From: Paramagnetospirillum marisnigri
GTDB taxonomy: Bacteria; Pseudomonadota; Alphaproteobacteria; Rhodospirillales; Magnetospirillaceae
Reading direction: 5' to 3'
Assembly (NCBI RefSeq): GCF_001650715.1
Contig: NZ_LWQT01000048.1
Coordinates: 1 to 63,864 of the forward strand
DNA: 63,864 nucleotides
Shown here: positions 45,957-54,724 of the stretch, piece by piece
Layout of the letters: every line of letters begins with the position of its first letter
Numbering within the stretch: position 1 is the first letter of the stretch
Notes under the pieces: generated by a model
Seen by the model: only the letters and a program-made list of their open reading frames with translations
Told to the model about the DNA's origin: nothing
Databases searched by the model: none
Program-made: the position numbers and the translations under genes

Positions 45957-47225
45957 GTGAGCGGATTCCTCAAGCGTCTGTTCGGCGGCGGCGACAAGCC
46001 GCTGGAATATGAAAAGGCCAAGGAACTGGCGGCCCATCCCGACGCCAGGGTGCGGGCCGAGGTGGCCGAGCGCACCGATGTCAAGGCCGAGATTCTCTAC
46101 TTCCTGGCCGAGGATTCCGACCCCGAGGTGCGACGCAAGGTCGCCGCCAACGCCCATGCTCCGGCCCAGGCCAACCTGCTGCTGGCCAGCGACCAGAGCG
46201 ACGCCGTCCGCCGCGACCTGGCATCCAAGATTTCCCGTCTGGCCCCCGGCCTGACCGCCCACGAACAGGACCGCCTGCGCCGGGTCAGCTACGAAGCGCT
46301 GGAGGTGTTGGCCCGCGACCAGATTCCCAAGGTGCGCCAAATCCTGGCCGAGGCACTGAAGGACGTGGCCAACGCGCCGCCCGACGTGATCCGTCGGCTG
46401 GCCCGCGACGCCGAACTGGTGGTGGCGGGGCCGGTGTTGCAGTACTCGCCGCTGCTGTCCGACGAGGATCTGCTGGAGATCATCGGCGCCAATCCCATCC
46501 CCGGCGCCCTGGCCGCCATCTCGCGCCGCTCGGTGGTCAATACCCGGGTCTGCGACGCCATCGCCGCCACCGAGGATATCGACGCCATCGCGGTGCTGCT
46601 GTCCAACAGTTCGGCCCAGATCAGGGAAGAGACCCTGGACCGCCTCGCCGACCGTGCCGCCGATATCGAGGCCTGGCACAAGCCCCTGGCCGAACGGCCG
46701 CAGCTGTCGCCCAAGACCGCCCAGAAGCTGGCCCGCTTCATCGCCGCCAGCCTGCTGCAAAGCCTCGCCGCCCGCCAGGACCTGGGCGAGGAGACCGCGG
46801 CGGCCGTCGCCGCCGTGGTGGCGCGGCGCATCGACGAGATCGAGGGCGCCGCCGAGCCCAAGGGCGTCTCGGACGAGGCCGCCCTGGTGGCAAAGGTCCG
46901 CAACCTGAAGACCACCGGCCAATTGACCGAGACCGCCGTGGAAGCCGCGCTCTCCTCCAATGACGCCAAGTTCGTCATTGCCGCCCTGGCCGAACTGGCG
47001 GGTCTGCCCCAGCGGGTGATCCGCAAGGTGGTGGAGACCCAAAGCGCCAAGGGCGTGGTGGCCATCTGCTGGAAGGCGGGGCTGTCGGCCGGGTTCGCCA
47101 CCCAGTTGCAAACCAAGCTGCTGCGCCTGTCCAGCTCCAAGCTGCTGGCCGCCAAGGGCGGCGACCACGCCCTGACCATCGACGAGATGGAATGGCAGTT
47201 GGAATTCTTCGGCTCGCAGGGATAG
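45957..47225 (+). CDS. DUF2336 protein with HEAT-like helical repeats
   Basis: A 422-residue, highly helical protein. Repeated DARVRAEVAERTDVKAEILYFLAEDSDPEVRRKVAANAH-like units suggest HEAT-type repeats, as in the DUF2336 family common in Rhodospirillales. The start is GTG 45957, after GGGGAG. It probably forms a unit with the upstream diguanylate cyclase. The biochemical function of the family is not established. Confidence 0.85.
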   Translation: MSGFLKRLFGGGDKPLEYEKAKELAAHPDARVRAEVAERTDVKAEILYFLAEDSDPEVRRKVAANAHAPAQANLLLASDQSDAVRRDLASKISRLAPGLTAHEQDRLRRVSYEALEVLARDQIPKVRQILAEALKDVANAPPDVIRRLARDAELVVAGPVLQYSPLLSDEDLLEIIGANPIPGALAAISRRSVVNTRVCDAIAATEDIDAIAVLLSNSSAQIREETLDRLADRAADIEAWHKPLAERPQLSPKTAQKLARFIAASLLQSLAARQDLGEETAAAVAAVVARRIDEIEGAAEPKGVSDEAALVAKVRNLKTTGQLTETAVEAALSSNDAKFVIAALAELAGLPQRVIRKVVETQSAKGVVAICWKAGLSAGFATQLQTKLLRLSSSKLLAAKGGDHALTIDEMEWQLEFFGSQG

Positions 47226-47233
47226 GGAAACGG

Positions 47234-48235
47234 TCAGCCCCGCGACTGCAGCCACAACACCAGCACCACGGCGCCCGCGTTGATGATGCAGGCCACGATG
47301 AACAGGTGCAGGGCGCGGCGGATATCGGCCACCGTCGCCCGGGCGCGGCCGGCGCCGATCCATTTCTCGTCCACGGTGATGCCGGGATATTTGCGCGGCC
47401 CGCCCAGGGCCAAATCCAGCGCCCCCGCCGCCGCCCCTTCCGGCCAGCCGGAATTGGGCGAGCGATGGTGCCGTGAATCCCGGACCATGGTCAGCAGCGC
47501 CGCGAAGGGCCGCCCCTGGGGCACGAAGGGCGCCGCCAGGGCCAGCATCAGGGCGGAGAGACGGGCGGGAATCAGATTCATCCCGTCGTCGAGACGGGCC
47601 GAGGCCCAACCGAAGGCGCGATAGCGGTCGTTGCGGTGGCCCACCATGCTGTCCAGGGTGTTGACCGTCTTGTAGAGCAGCAGTCCCGGCAGTCCCAGGA
47701 TCACGTACCAGAACACCGGCGCCACCACCCCGTCGGCGAAGTTCTCGGCCAGGCTTTCGATGGCGGCCCGCGCCACACCATGCTCGTCCAGGCTTTGCGG
47801 GTCGCGGCCGACGATGCGCGACACCGCGTAGCGCCCGGCTTCCAACCCGGTGTCGGACAGCGCCCGGGCGACATCGTGGACATGCTCGAACAGCGAGCGC
47901 TGGGCCAGCAGGGTGGCGGCGACAAAGACCTCGGCCAGCCAGAAATGCGGCAGGGTGCGCGCCAGGAAAGCGATGACGCCGCCGATGCCCAGCGCCAGGG
48001 CAGCCATGCCCAGCACCAGCAGCACACCCCGAATCCGCCGGTTGGAATCCGAGCGTTCCGGCCGGTTCATGCGTTTTTCCAGCCCCGCGATGGTGCGGCC
48101 GATGGCCACCACCGGATGGGGGATCAGGCGGAACAGTCCGTTCATCTCGCCCAGGGCGGCATCCAGCGCCATGGCCATGACCAGCAGCAGCAGGGGATCG
48201 GGGGCGTGACCGAAATGTGAAAACAACGGCAGCAT
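47234..48235 (-). CDS. cbiB: Adenosylcobinamide-phosphate synthase
   Basis: A 333-residue polytopic membrane protein of cobalamin synthesis (CbiB/CobD) attaching the aminopropanol arm to adenosylcobyric acid. Typical stretches are HPVVAIGRTIAGLEKRMN, IESLAENFADGVVAPVFWY, YKTVNTLDSMVGHRNDRYRAFGWASARLDD and RDSRHHRSPNSGWPEGAAAGAL. A TTG start at 48271 would add 12 residues. No other cobalamin genes are adjacent. Confidence 0.94.
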   Translation of the reverse strand: MLPLFSHFGHAPDPLLLLVMAMALDAALGEMNGLFRLIPHPVVAIGRTIAGLEKRMNRPERSDSNRRIRGVLLVLGMAALALGIGGVIAFLARTLPHFWLAEVFVAATLLAQRSLFEHVHDVARALSDTGLEAGRYAVSRIVGRDPQSLDEHGVARAAIESLAENFADGVVAPVFWYVILGLPGLLLYKTVNTLDSMVGHRNDRYRAFGWASARLDDGMNLIPARLSALMLALAAPFVPQGRPFAALLTMVRDSRHHRSPNSGWPEGAAAGALDLALGGPRKYPGITVDEKWIGAGRARATVADIRRALHLFIVACIINAGAVVLVLWLQSRG

Positions 48236-48281
48236 GGCGGGCAGGATGAAGCGGGCGAAGGAAAGGGTCAATCCCTCACAA

Positions 48282-48364
48282 ACCCTCGCCCGCCCGCGGG
48301 AGAGGGTGGCGAGCCAAAGCGAGCCGGGTGAGGGCCTCCTCCCTCTCCCGCAAGCGGGCGAGGG
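48282..48364. repeat. GC-rich palindromic repeat, same family as in nirN
   Basis: It ends CCCTCTCCCGCAAGCGGGCGAGGGA, the same string as the element within nirN, and also shares the AGAGGGTGGCGAGC...GAGCCGGGTGAGGGC arm. It lies between the divergent cbiB and dienelactone hydrolase genes. Confidence 0.8.
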
Positions 48365-48498
48365 AAAACAGAGGAGACATCCCTGCGCCCAAGTCCGCGT
48401 TCAACATCGAGGAAGCACGAAGATGTCAATCATCCCATTGTCGCTTGCCCCCGGCGATGCCATCTTTGCCGTGTCAACTCAATCGGGGAGCGTGGTTC

Positions 48499-49362
48499 AT
48501 GAGCGACGATCACATCAACAGCCTGATGCCGAAGCTGGACATGACCCGGCGCGGATTCGTCTCGGCCGCCGTGCTGGCCTCGGGCTATGCCCTGGCGGTC
48601 AGTCCGGCCTCGGCCCAGGCCATCGCCACCGACCATGTGGGCCTGGTGACCGGCGCGGTGATGATCCCCACCGGTGGCGCCGCCATGCCCGCCTATGCCG
48701 CCATGCCCGGCGGCAAGGGCCCCTTCCCCACCATCTTGGTGGTGCAGGAAATCTTCGGCGTGCACGAACATATCCGCGACGTCTGCCGCCGACTGGCCAA
48801 GCTGGGCTATCTGGCGGTGGCGCCGGAACTGTATTTCCGCCAGGGCGATCCCTCGACCATTGCCGAGATCCCGGCGATCCTCTCCACCATCGTGTCCAAG
48901 GTCGCCGATTCCCAGGTGCTGGCCGACCTGGACGCCACCGCCGCCTGGGCGGCGGCCAATGGCGGCGATGCCAAGCGCCTGGGTATCACCGGCTTTTGCT
49001 GGGGCGGACGGATCACCTGGCTGTATGCCGCCCACAATCCCCGGCTGAAGGCGGCGGTGGCCTGGTACGGCAAGCTGGCGGGCGATGCCACCACTCTGAC
49101 ACCCAAGCATCCGCTAGACCTGGCCGCCCAGTTGAAGGCGCCGGTGCTCGGCCTGTATGGCGGCGCCGACCAGGGCATTCCGGTGGATACGGTGGAAAAG
49201 ATGCGCGCGGCGGCCAAATCGGCCAAGGTGCCGGTGGAGATCGTGCTCTATCCCGACATGCCCCACGCCTTCCACGCCGATTACCGACCGTCCTACCGCG
49301 AGGCCCCGGCCAAGGATGGCTGGAACCGGTTGGTGAACTGGTTCAGGGGCAACGATCTGTAA
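48499..49362 (+). CDS. Dienelactone-hydrolase-family protein, exported
   Basis: A 287-residue alpha/beta hydrolase. The Cys-Asp-His triad is visible in [20 protein letters not shown] and [13 protein letters not shown]. The N-terminus has [19 protein letters not shown], a Tat-like twin-Arg signal, so the enzyme is probably periplasmic. Substrate unknown. Confidence 0.9.
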   Translation: MSDDHINSLMPKLDMTRRGFVSAAVLASGYALAVSPASAQAIATDHVGLVTGAVMIPTGGAAMPAYAAMPGGKGPFPTILVVQEIFGVHEHIRDVCRRLAKLGYLAVAPELYFRQGDPSTIAEIPAILSTIVSKVADSQVLADLDATAAWAAANGGDAKRLGITGFCWGGRITWLYAAHNPRLKAAVAWYGKLAGDATTLTPKHPLDLAAQLKAPVLGLYGGADQGIPVDTVEKMRAAAKSAKVPVEIVLYPDMPHAFHADYRPSYREAPAKDGWNRLVNWFRGNDL

Positions 49363-49416
49363 GGGGGCAGGGCACGCACGACCGGAGCGCGGGCGCCCCG
49401 CCCGCTGCTTCTACAA

Positions 49417-50004
49417 TCATTCGCACTCGACCCGGCGGATAGCCCCGTTCTCCAGGACGAAGACCGCGTCCTGGGGGCTGTCGCCGGTCAGCGCCTCGGC
49501 AGGGTCGGAGCCGAGATAGAGGCCGCGCAGGATGCGCCCGGCGACCCCATGGCTGACCACGATCAGCTTCTCGTTTTCGCGGATTCCCGCCAGCCAATCG
49601 GCCAGCCGGGCCGAGACCTGGGCATGGGTCTCGCCATCGGGGCTTTTGAACACCCAGTGGTCCAGGCCCTTGCTATCCCGCAATTCCGGCGGCAGCTCCG
49701 ACTTCAGCACGCTGGACAGACGGCCGGTATTCACCTCTTTCAGGCGGGCGTCATAGGTGACATCGGCGGCGGCCAGCCCGGCGGCCTCGCACAGGATGCC
49801 GGTGGTCTCGGCGCAGCGCCCCAGCGGCGAGGACACCACCCGCCAGCCCTGGGCATCCTCGCCCAGCAGGCCGCGAATGGTCAGGCCATAGCGGAAGGCC
49901 TGGGCGACGCCCTTGGGGGTCAGGGGCGAATCGTGCCAGCCCTGGACGCGGCCCTCGGCATTGAACTGGGTCTCGCCGTGGCGGACCAGGATGATGCTGG
50001 ACAT
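49417..50004 (-). CDS. Histidine phosphatase-family protein
   Basis: A 195-residue phosphoglycerate-mutase-like enzyme with the RHGE motif (ILVRHGETQFNAEGRVQGWHDSPLT) and the second His in IVVSHGVAGRI. Start at ATG 50004 after GGAACCTCC. The substrate cannot be told from sequence. A repeat lies between it and pheT upstream. Confidence 0.9.
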   Translation of the reverse strand: MSSIILVRHGETQFNAEGRVQGWHDSPLTPKGVAQAFRYGLTIRGLLGEDAQGWRVVSSPLGRCAETTGILCEAAGLAAADVTYDARLKEVNTGRLSSVLKSELPPELRDSKGLDHWVFKSPDGETHAQVSARLADWLAGIRENEKLIVVSHGVAGRILRGLYLGSDPAEALTGDSPQDAVFVLENGAIRRVECE

Positions 50005-50023
50005 GGAGGTTCCAAGAAAAATG

Positions 50024-50093
50024 GCCCCCACCCTCCCGCTGACGCGGGTCCCTCCCTCCCCCGGCGCGGCCGGGGGAGGGCTGGGGAGGGGGA
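50024..50093. repeat. GC-rich palindromic repeat after pheT
   Basis: It contains CCTCCCCCGGCGCGGCCGGGGGAGG, nearly the same hairpin as in the repeat downstream of nirS, plus flanking CCACCCTCCCGC/GGGGAGGGGG arms. It sits between the pheT stop and the phosphatase start. Confidence 0.8.
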
Positions 50094-50094
50094 A

Positions 50095-52491
50095 TTAACC
50101 GCGCAGCTCGCCGCCGGTGGCCTTGGCGACGGCGGCGACGATCTTCGCCCCCACCGCCTCGATCTCCTCATCGGTGAGGGTCTTCTCGGTGGGTTGCAAG
50201 GTGACGGTGATGGCCAGCGACTTCTTTCCCGCCGCCACCTTGTCGCCCTCGTAGAGGTCGAATACCGCCACCTCGGCCACCAGGGCCTTGTCGGCGCCCT
50301 TGGCGGCGCGCACCACCGCATCGGCGGCGACGGAGGCGTCCAGGATGAAGGCGAAGTCACGGTCCAGCGGTTGGAAAGCCGACGCCTTCAGCAGCGGCTT
50401 GGCCTTGGTCGCCTTGGCCTTGGTGGGCGGCAGGGCTTCCAGGAACAGCTCGAAGCCGACCACCGGCCCCTTGACGTCCAGGCTGTTCAGCACGCCGGGA
50501 TGGAGTTCACCGAAGAAGGCCACCGGCTTGTTGCCAAGCTTCAGCGAGCCCGAGCGGCCAGGGTGATACCAGCCTGGCGCCTCGGTCCCCACCTGGAAGC
50601 TGTCGGGATTGCCTCCGGCGGCGGCGATGGCGGCCATTGCGTCGGCCTTGGCGTCGAAGGCGTCGACCGCGCGGGCGGGTTCGGCCCAGTGGCGGCCACG
50701 GGCGCGACCGGCGCGGATGCCGGCGGCGACCTGACGCTGCTGGCCGGGCTCGGGCCCGTCGAACTGCGGTCCGATCTCGAACAGGCCCAAATCCTTCATG
50801 CCACGATCGGCATTGCGCCCCGAGGCGGTGACCAGATTGGGCAGCACCGAGGGGCGCATCACGTCCAGGTCGGACGAGATGGGATTAGCCAGATGCATCT
50901 CGGGGGCGCCGCCGCCGAACAGCTTGGCCTGGGCCTCGGGCAGGAAGGACCAGGTCACCGTCTCGACCAGCCCGCGCGACGCCAACTGGCGCCGCACCCA
51001 GGCGGCGCGGCGCTGGCCGGGGGTCAGCACCGGCTTGGGCATGGGCGGACGCGGCAGCGGCAGCGACGGGATGTTGTCGTAGCCGTTGATGCGGATCACC
51101 TCTTCCACCAGATCATGCTCGGCGGTGATATCGCCGCGCCAGGACGGCGGATTGACCAGCAGCCCGTCGGCATGCTCGGCCACGGCGCAGCCGAGATCGT
51201 TGAGGATGGCTTCCATGCGGGCCAGCGGCACCTCGACGCCGCCCAGTTCGGCGACGCGGCCGGGGCGCAGCACGATGGACTTCTGCCAGTCGGGTTCGGT
51301 CCCGGCGATGACCGGCTCCGAGGCCTCGCCGCCGCACAGATCCAGGATCATGCGGGTGGCCAGTTCCATGGACGGCACCACGAAGGCGGGGTCGACGCCG
51401 CGTTCGAAGCGGAAGCGGGCATCGGACAGGATTTCCAGCCTGCGCCCGGTGGCCGCCGTGCGGATGGGATCGAAATAGGCGGCTTCCAGGAACACGTCGG
51501 TAGTGGCCTCGGTGCAGCCGGAATGCTCGCCGCCCATGATGCCCGCCAGGGCTTCCGGCCCCGCCTCGTCGGCGATCACCGTCATGGACTCGTCCAGCTC
51601 GTAGGTCTTGCCGTTGAGCGCCACCAGAGTCTCGCCCGACATGGCCAGACGGGCGCGGATATCGCCCGTGACCTTGGCGGCGTCGAACACGTGCAGCGGA
51701 CGGCACAGGTCGTAGGTGAAGAAATTGGTGATGTCCACCAGGGCGGAAATGGGACGCAGGCCGATGGCGGTCAGGCGGTCCTTCAGCCATTGCGGGCTTT
51801 CGCCATTGGTCACGCCGCGGATCATGCGCCCGGCGAACAGCGGGCAGGCGGCCTGGGTCTCGGGGGTGAAGTCGAGGCGGACGCCGATGGGGCTCTTGAA
51901 GCTGCCCGGCACCGGCTCGACCAGCAACGGCTTCAGGGTCCCCAGGCCGAAGGCGGCGAGATCACGGGCGACGCCGCGCACCCCCAGGCAGTCCACCCGG
52001 TTGGGGGTCACCGAAATCTCGATCATGGGATCGAAGCTCATGATGTCGAGCAGACTGGCGCCCACCTTGGCGTCGGCATCCAGTTCGGCGATGCCGTCAT
52101 GGTCCTCGCCGATGCCCAGTTCGCGCCACGAGCACATCATGCCCTGGCTTTCGACGCCGCGCACATTGCCCTTCTTCAACACCTCGCCATTATGCGGGAT
52201 GAAGGTGCCGGGCTGGGCCAGGATCACCTTGAGACCCGCCCGCGCATTGGGGGCGCCGCATACCACCTGGAGGATGCCGCTGCCAGACTCCACCTTGCAC
52301 AGCCGCAGCTTGTCGGCATTGGGGTGCTTCTCGGCCTCCAGCACATGGCCGACCACGAAGCCGCCCAGATGCTTGGACGGATCGATGATGCCCTCCACCT
52401 CGAGGCCGATGGCGGTCAGGCCGATCTCGATCTGGCCTAAGGTGGCGGTGGTGTCCAGATGGCTCTTCAGCCAAGACAGGGTGAATTTCAT
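50095..52491 (-). CDS. pheT: Phenylalanyl-tRNA synthetase beta subunit
   Basis: A 798-residue subunit with the N-terminal tRNA-binding domain ([24 protein letters not shown]), B3/B4 editing and B5 domains, the catalytic-like core ([10 protein letters not shown]) and the C-terminal ferredoxin-like anticodon-binding domain ([16 protein letters not shown]). It is coupled to pheS by an ATGA overlap. Confidence 0.97.
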   Translation of the reverse strand: MKFTLSWLKSHLDTTATLGQIEIGLTAIGLEVEGIIDPSKHLGGFVVGHVLEAEKHPNADKLRLCKVESGSGILQVVCGAPNARAGLKVILAQPGTFIPHNGEVLKKGNVRGVESQGMMCSWRELGIGEDHDGIAELDADAKVGASLLDIMSFDPMIEISVTPNRVDCLGVRGVARDLAAFGLGTLKPLLVEPVPGSFKSPIGVRLDFTPETQAACPLFAGRMIRGVTNGESPQWLKDRLTAIGLRPISALVDITNFFTYDLCRPLHVFDAAKVTGDIRARLAMSGETLVALNGKTYELDESMTVIADEAGPEALAGIMGGEHSGCTEATTDVFLEAAYFDPIRTAATGRRLEILSDARFRFERGVDPAFVVPSMELATRMILDLCGGEASEPVIAGTEPDWQKSIVLRPGRVAELGGVEVPLARMEAILNDLGCAVAEHADGLLVNPPSWRGDITAEHDLVEEVIRINGYDNIPSLPLPRPPMPKPVLTPGQRRAAWVRRQLASRGLVETVTWSFLPEAQAKLFGGGAPEMHLANPISSDLDVMRPSVLPNLVTASGRNADRGMKDLGLFEIGPQFDGPEPGQQRQVAAGIRAGRARGRHWAEPARAVDAFDAKADAMAAIAAAGGNPDSFQVGTEAPGWYHPGRSGSLKLGNKPVAFFGELHPGVLNSLDVKGPVVGFELFLEALPPTKAKATKAKPLLKASAFQPLDRDFAFILDASVAADAVVRAAKGADKALVAEVAVFDLYEGDKVAAGKKSLAITVTLQPTEKTLTDEEIEAVGAKIVAAVAKATGGELRG

Positions 52492-53564
52492 CGGGTCAGC
52501 CCTCCCGAAAGCGTGGGAACGTCAAGCGCCGAGAAGCCGTAATGGCGCAGCCAGCGCAGATCGGAATCGAAGAAGGTCCGCAGATCGGGAATGCCGTATT
52601 TCAGCATGGCGACGCGCTCCACCCCCATGCCGAAGGCGAAGCCCTGGTAGCGGTCGGGATCGATGCCGCAGTTGCGGAGCACATTGGGGTGCACCATGCC
52701 GCAGCCGAGGATTTCCAGCCAACCGGCGCCGGGTCCGATCTTCAGTTCGCCGCCTTCGCGCGAACAGCCGATATCCACCTCCGCCGAGGGTTCCGTGAAC
52801 GGGAAGAAGCTGGGTCGGAAGCGCACCGGCACGTCGTCCACCTCGAAGAAGGCGCGGACGAATTCGATCAGGCAGCCCTTGAGATGGCCCATATGGGTGG
52901 TCTCGTCGATGACGAGGCCTTCCACCTGATGGAACATGGGCGTGTGGGTCATGTCGGAGTCGCAGCGATAGGTGCGGCCGGGCACCAGCACCCGGATGGG
53001 CGGCTTCTCGCTCAGCATGGTGCGGATCTGCACCGGGCTGGTATGGGTGCGCAGCAGATGGCGCCCGCCCTCGGGGCGTTCACCGAAATAGAAGGTGTCG
53101 TGCATCTGGCGGGCCGGATGCTCGGGCGGAATGTTCAGCGCGCTGAAATTGTGGAAATCGTCCTCGATATCGGGACCTTCCGCCACGGTGAAACCCATCT
53201 GGGCGAAGATGGCGGTGATTTCCTCGATGGTCTGGCTGATGGGATGGATGCGCCCCGAGGCCTCGGGGCGCGACGACAAGGTGACGTCGATGCGCTCGCG
53301 GGCCAGCCGCTCGTCCAGCGCCTTGGCTTCCAGAACCGTCTTGGCGGCGGTGATGGCCGCCTCGATCTCGTCGCGGGCGGCGTTCAGCGCGGCACCGGCG
53401 GCCTTGCGCTCGTCGGGCCCCATGCCGCCCAGCGACTTCATCAAGCCGGTGACGGTGCCCTTCTTGCCAAGCGCGGCGACGCGGGCGGCGTCCAACTGGT
53501 CGAGCGAGGTGGCGGCGGCCACCGAAGCCAGCGCCTGGGCGCGGAGTTGATCGAGATCCTGCAT
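52488..53564 (-). CDS. pheS: Phenylalanyl-tRNA synthetase alpha subunit
   Basis: A 358-residue class II catalytic subunit. Motif 2 and 3 regions are evident ([42 protein letters not shown]), as are the N-terminal coiled coil and the phenylalanine-pocket stretch [12 protein letters not shown]. Start at ATG 53564. It lies 83 bp downstream of rplT, with a terminator-like hairpin between. Confidence 0.97.
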   Translation of the reverse strand: MQDLDQLRAQALASVAAATSLDQLDAARVAALGKKGTVTGLMKSLGGMGPDERKAAGAALNAARDEIEAAITAAKTVLEAKALDERLARERIDVTLSSRPEASGRIHPISQTIEEITAIFAQMGFTVAEGPDIEDDFHNFSALNIPPEHPARQMHDTFYFGERPEGGRHLLRTHTSPVQIRTMLSEKPPIRVLVPGRTYRCDSDMTHTPMFHQVEGLVIDETTHMGHLKGCLIEFVRAFFEVDDVPVRFRPSFFPFTEPSAEVDIGCSREGGELKIGPGAGWLEILGCGMVHPNVLRNCGIDPDRYQGFAFGMGVERVAMLKYGIPDLRTFFDSDLRWLRHYGFSALDVPTLSGGLTR

Positions 53565-53587
53565 GCTTGCATTTCCCTAAGACGCGA

Positions 53588-53616
53588 AAAGGGGCCGCCC
53601 CATCCGGGCCGGCCCC
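53588..53616 (-). terminator. Terminator-like hairpin between rplT and pheS
   Basis: On the minus strand GGGGCCG (53610-53616) pairs with CGGCCCC (53591-53597), and TTTT follows. It could partly separate ribosomal-protein and synthetase expression or act as an attenuator. I find no Phe-rich leader peptide in the gap. Confidence 0.5.
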
Positions 53617-53647
53617 TCTCCTACACATTTCTTCCCGCGGGGGAAGT

Positions 53648-54004
53648 CTACCGGAGGGCGGCCTGGGCCTTGTCCACCAGCGACTTAAAGGCTTCCGGCT
53701 CGCGAATGGCGATGTCGGACAGAACCTTGCGGTCGAGCGCGATGTTGGCCTTCTTCAGGCCGTCCATGAAGCGCGAATAGGGCAGGCCGTGAGCACGGGC
53801 GCCCGCATTGATGCGCTGAATCCACAGGGCGCGAAAATTACGCTTCTTGGCGCGGCGATCGCGATAGGCATAGCGCAGGGCCTTTTCCACCTTCTGGATC
53901 GCAACCCGGAAGCAGGTGGAGGAACGGCCGCGGTAACCCTTGGCGAGCTTGAGAATCTTCTTGTGACGGGCGTGGGTGGTCACGCCCCGCTTGACGCGAG
54001 CCAT
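53648..54004 (-). CDS. rplT: Ribosomal protein L20
   Basis: A 118-residue protein with a basic N-terminus ([29 protein letters not shown]) and the body [24 protein letters not shown] typical of L20. It follows rpmI by 3 bp. Confidence 0.98.
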   Translation of the reverse strand: MARVKRGVTTHARHKKILKLAKGYRGRSSTCFRVAIQKVEKALRYAYRDRRAKKRNFRALWIQRINAGARAHGLPYSRFMDGLKKANIALDRKVLSDIAIREPEAFKSLVDKAQAALR

Positions 54005-54007
54005 GGA

Positions 54008-54211
54008 TCAGCCTCCGTTCGGCAGGTAGAACTTCTTGACGTTGTCGCTGTCGGTCTTGAACAGCATGAAGGTGCCGCGATGCTGGCGCTTCATCTTCGA
54101 CGTCTTGGCGGTCAGGCAGTGGCGCTTGAACGCGACATTGGCCTTCACCTTGCCGGTGCCGGTGAGCTTGAACCGCTTCTTGGCGGAGCTCTTGGTCTTC
54201 ATCTTGGGCAT
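54008..54211 (-). CDS. rpmI: Ribosomal protein L35
   Basis: A 67-residue L35, starting [21 protein letters not shown]. An upstream in-frame codon would add 16 residues unlike L35, so 54211 is chosen. infC is not next to it in this window. Confidence 0.97.
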   Translation of the reverse strand: MPKMKTKSSAKKRFKLTGTGKVKANVAFKRHCLTAKTSKMKRQHRGTFMLFKTDSDNVKKFYLPNGG

Positions 54212-54297
54212 TTTCGCTTGGTCCTTGATCTGGAGTGGTTCAGCGAGAACGAACGGCAAGGCAGCCCTGACAGCCCTGTCCGCTCGGGAAGGCGACG

Positions 54298-54326
54298 CTT
54301 ATAGCCTGCGTCGGATGGGAATGCAA
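54298..54326 (-). promoter_or_regulatory. Promoter of rpmI-rplT
   Basis: TTGCAT (54321-54326), a 17-bp spacer and TATAAG (54298-54303) on the minus strand make a good sigma-70 promoter. Its start near 54290 would leave a leader of about 80 nt, long enough for L20-type autoregulation. Confidence 0.65.
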
Positions 54327-54338
54327 GGGGGTGCCGCC

Positions 54339-54713
54339 CTACTCCGCCGCCTTGCAGTAGCGCGCCACCTCGTCCAGCAGTTTGCGGATGGAGATGGGCT
54401 TGGTGATGACCTGCTCGAACCCGTCTTCCAGGAAACCCGCCACCGAATCGGGATCGGCGAAGGCGGTCACCGCCACCACCGGCACCTGGGCGGTGCGGGC
54501 ATCGGCCTTGAGCAGCTTCAGCAGGTCGACGCCGGAATATTTGGGCAGCTGGATGTCCATCAGGATCAGGGCGGCGCCGCTGGCGGCGGTCATCTCCACC
54601 AGTCCGTCGCCATCGGAGGACTTGACGGTCTGGTAGCCGGCAATGCTGAGCGCCTGCTCCAGCAGCTTCATGTTCATCGCATTGTCTTCGACGATGACCA
54701 CCGTTCCCGTCAT
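54339..54713 (-). CDS. Single-domain response regulator
   Basis: A 124-residue receiver without output domain: GTVVIVEDNAMNMKLLEQAL, phospho-Asp in LILMDIQLPKYSG, Thr/Ala in VVAVTAFAD, and Lys in VITKPISIRKLL. It resembles DivK/CheY-like regulators. The ATG at 54713 has AAAGG 7 bases upstream. It begins 11 bp after the large REC-PAS-GGDEF-EAL gene, so the two probably work together. Confidence 0.92.
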   Translation of the reverse strand: MTGTVVIVEDNAMNMKLLEQALSIAGYQTVKSSDGDGLVEMTAASGAALILMDIQLPKYSGVDLLKLLKADARTAQVPVVAVTAFADPDSVAGFLEDGFEQVITKPISIRKLLDEVARYCKAAE

Positions 54714-54724
54714 GGTCCGACCTT

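Noticed and set aside
49549-52440. A 963-codon open frame on the plus strand opposite pheT
   Set aside because: It is the shadow of pheT in high-GC DNA: low-complexity Gly/His/Gln-rich product, no ribosome-binding site, and pheT is unmistakable.
53565-53647. Phe-rich leader peptide for pheS attenuation
   Set aside because: A terminator-like hairpin is present, but the only small frame lacks Phe codons and runs into pheS out of frame.
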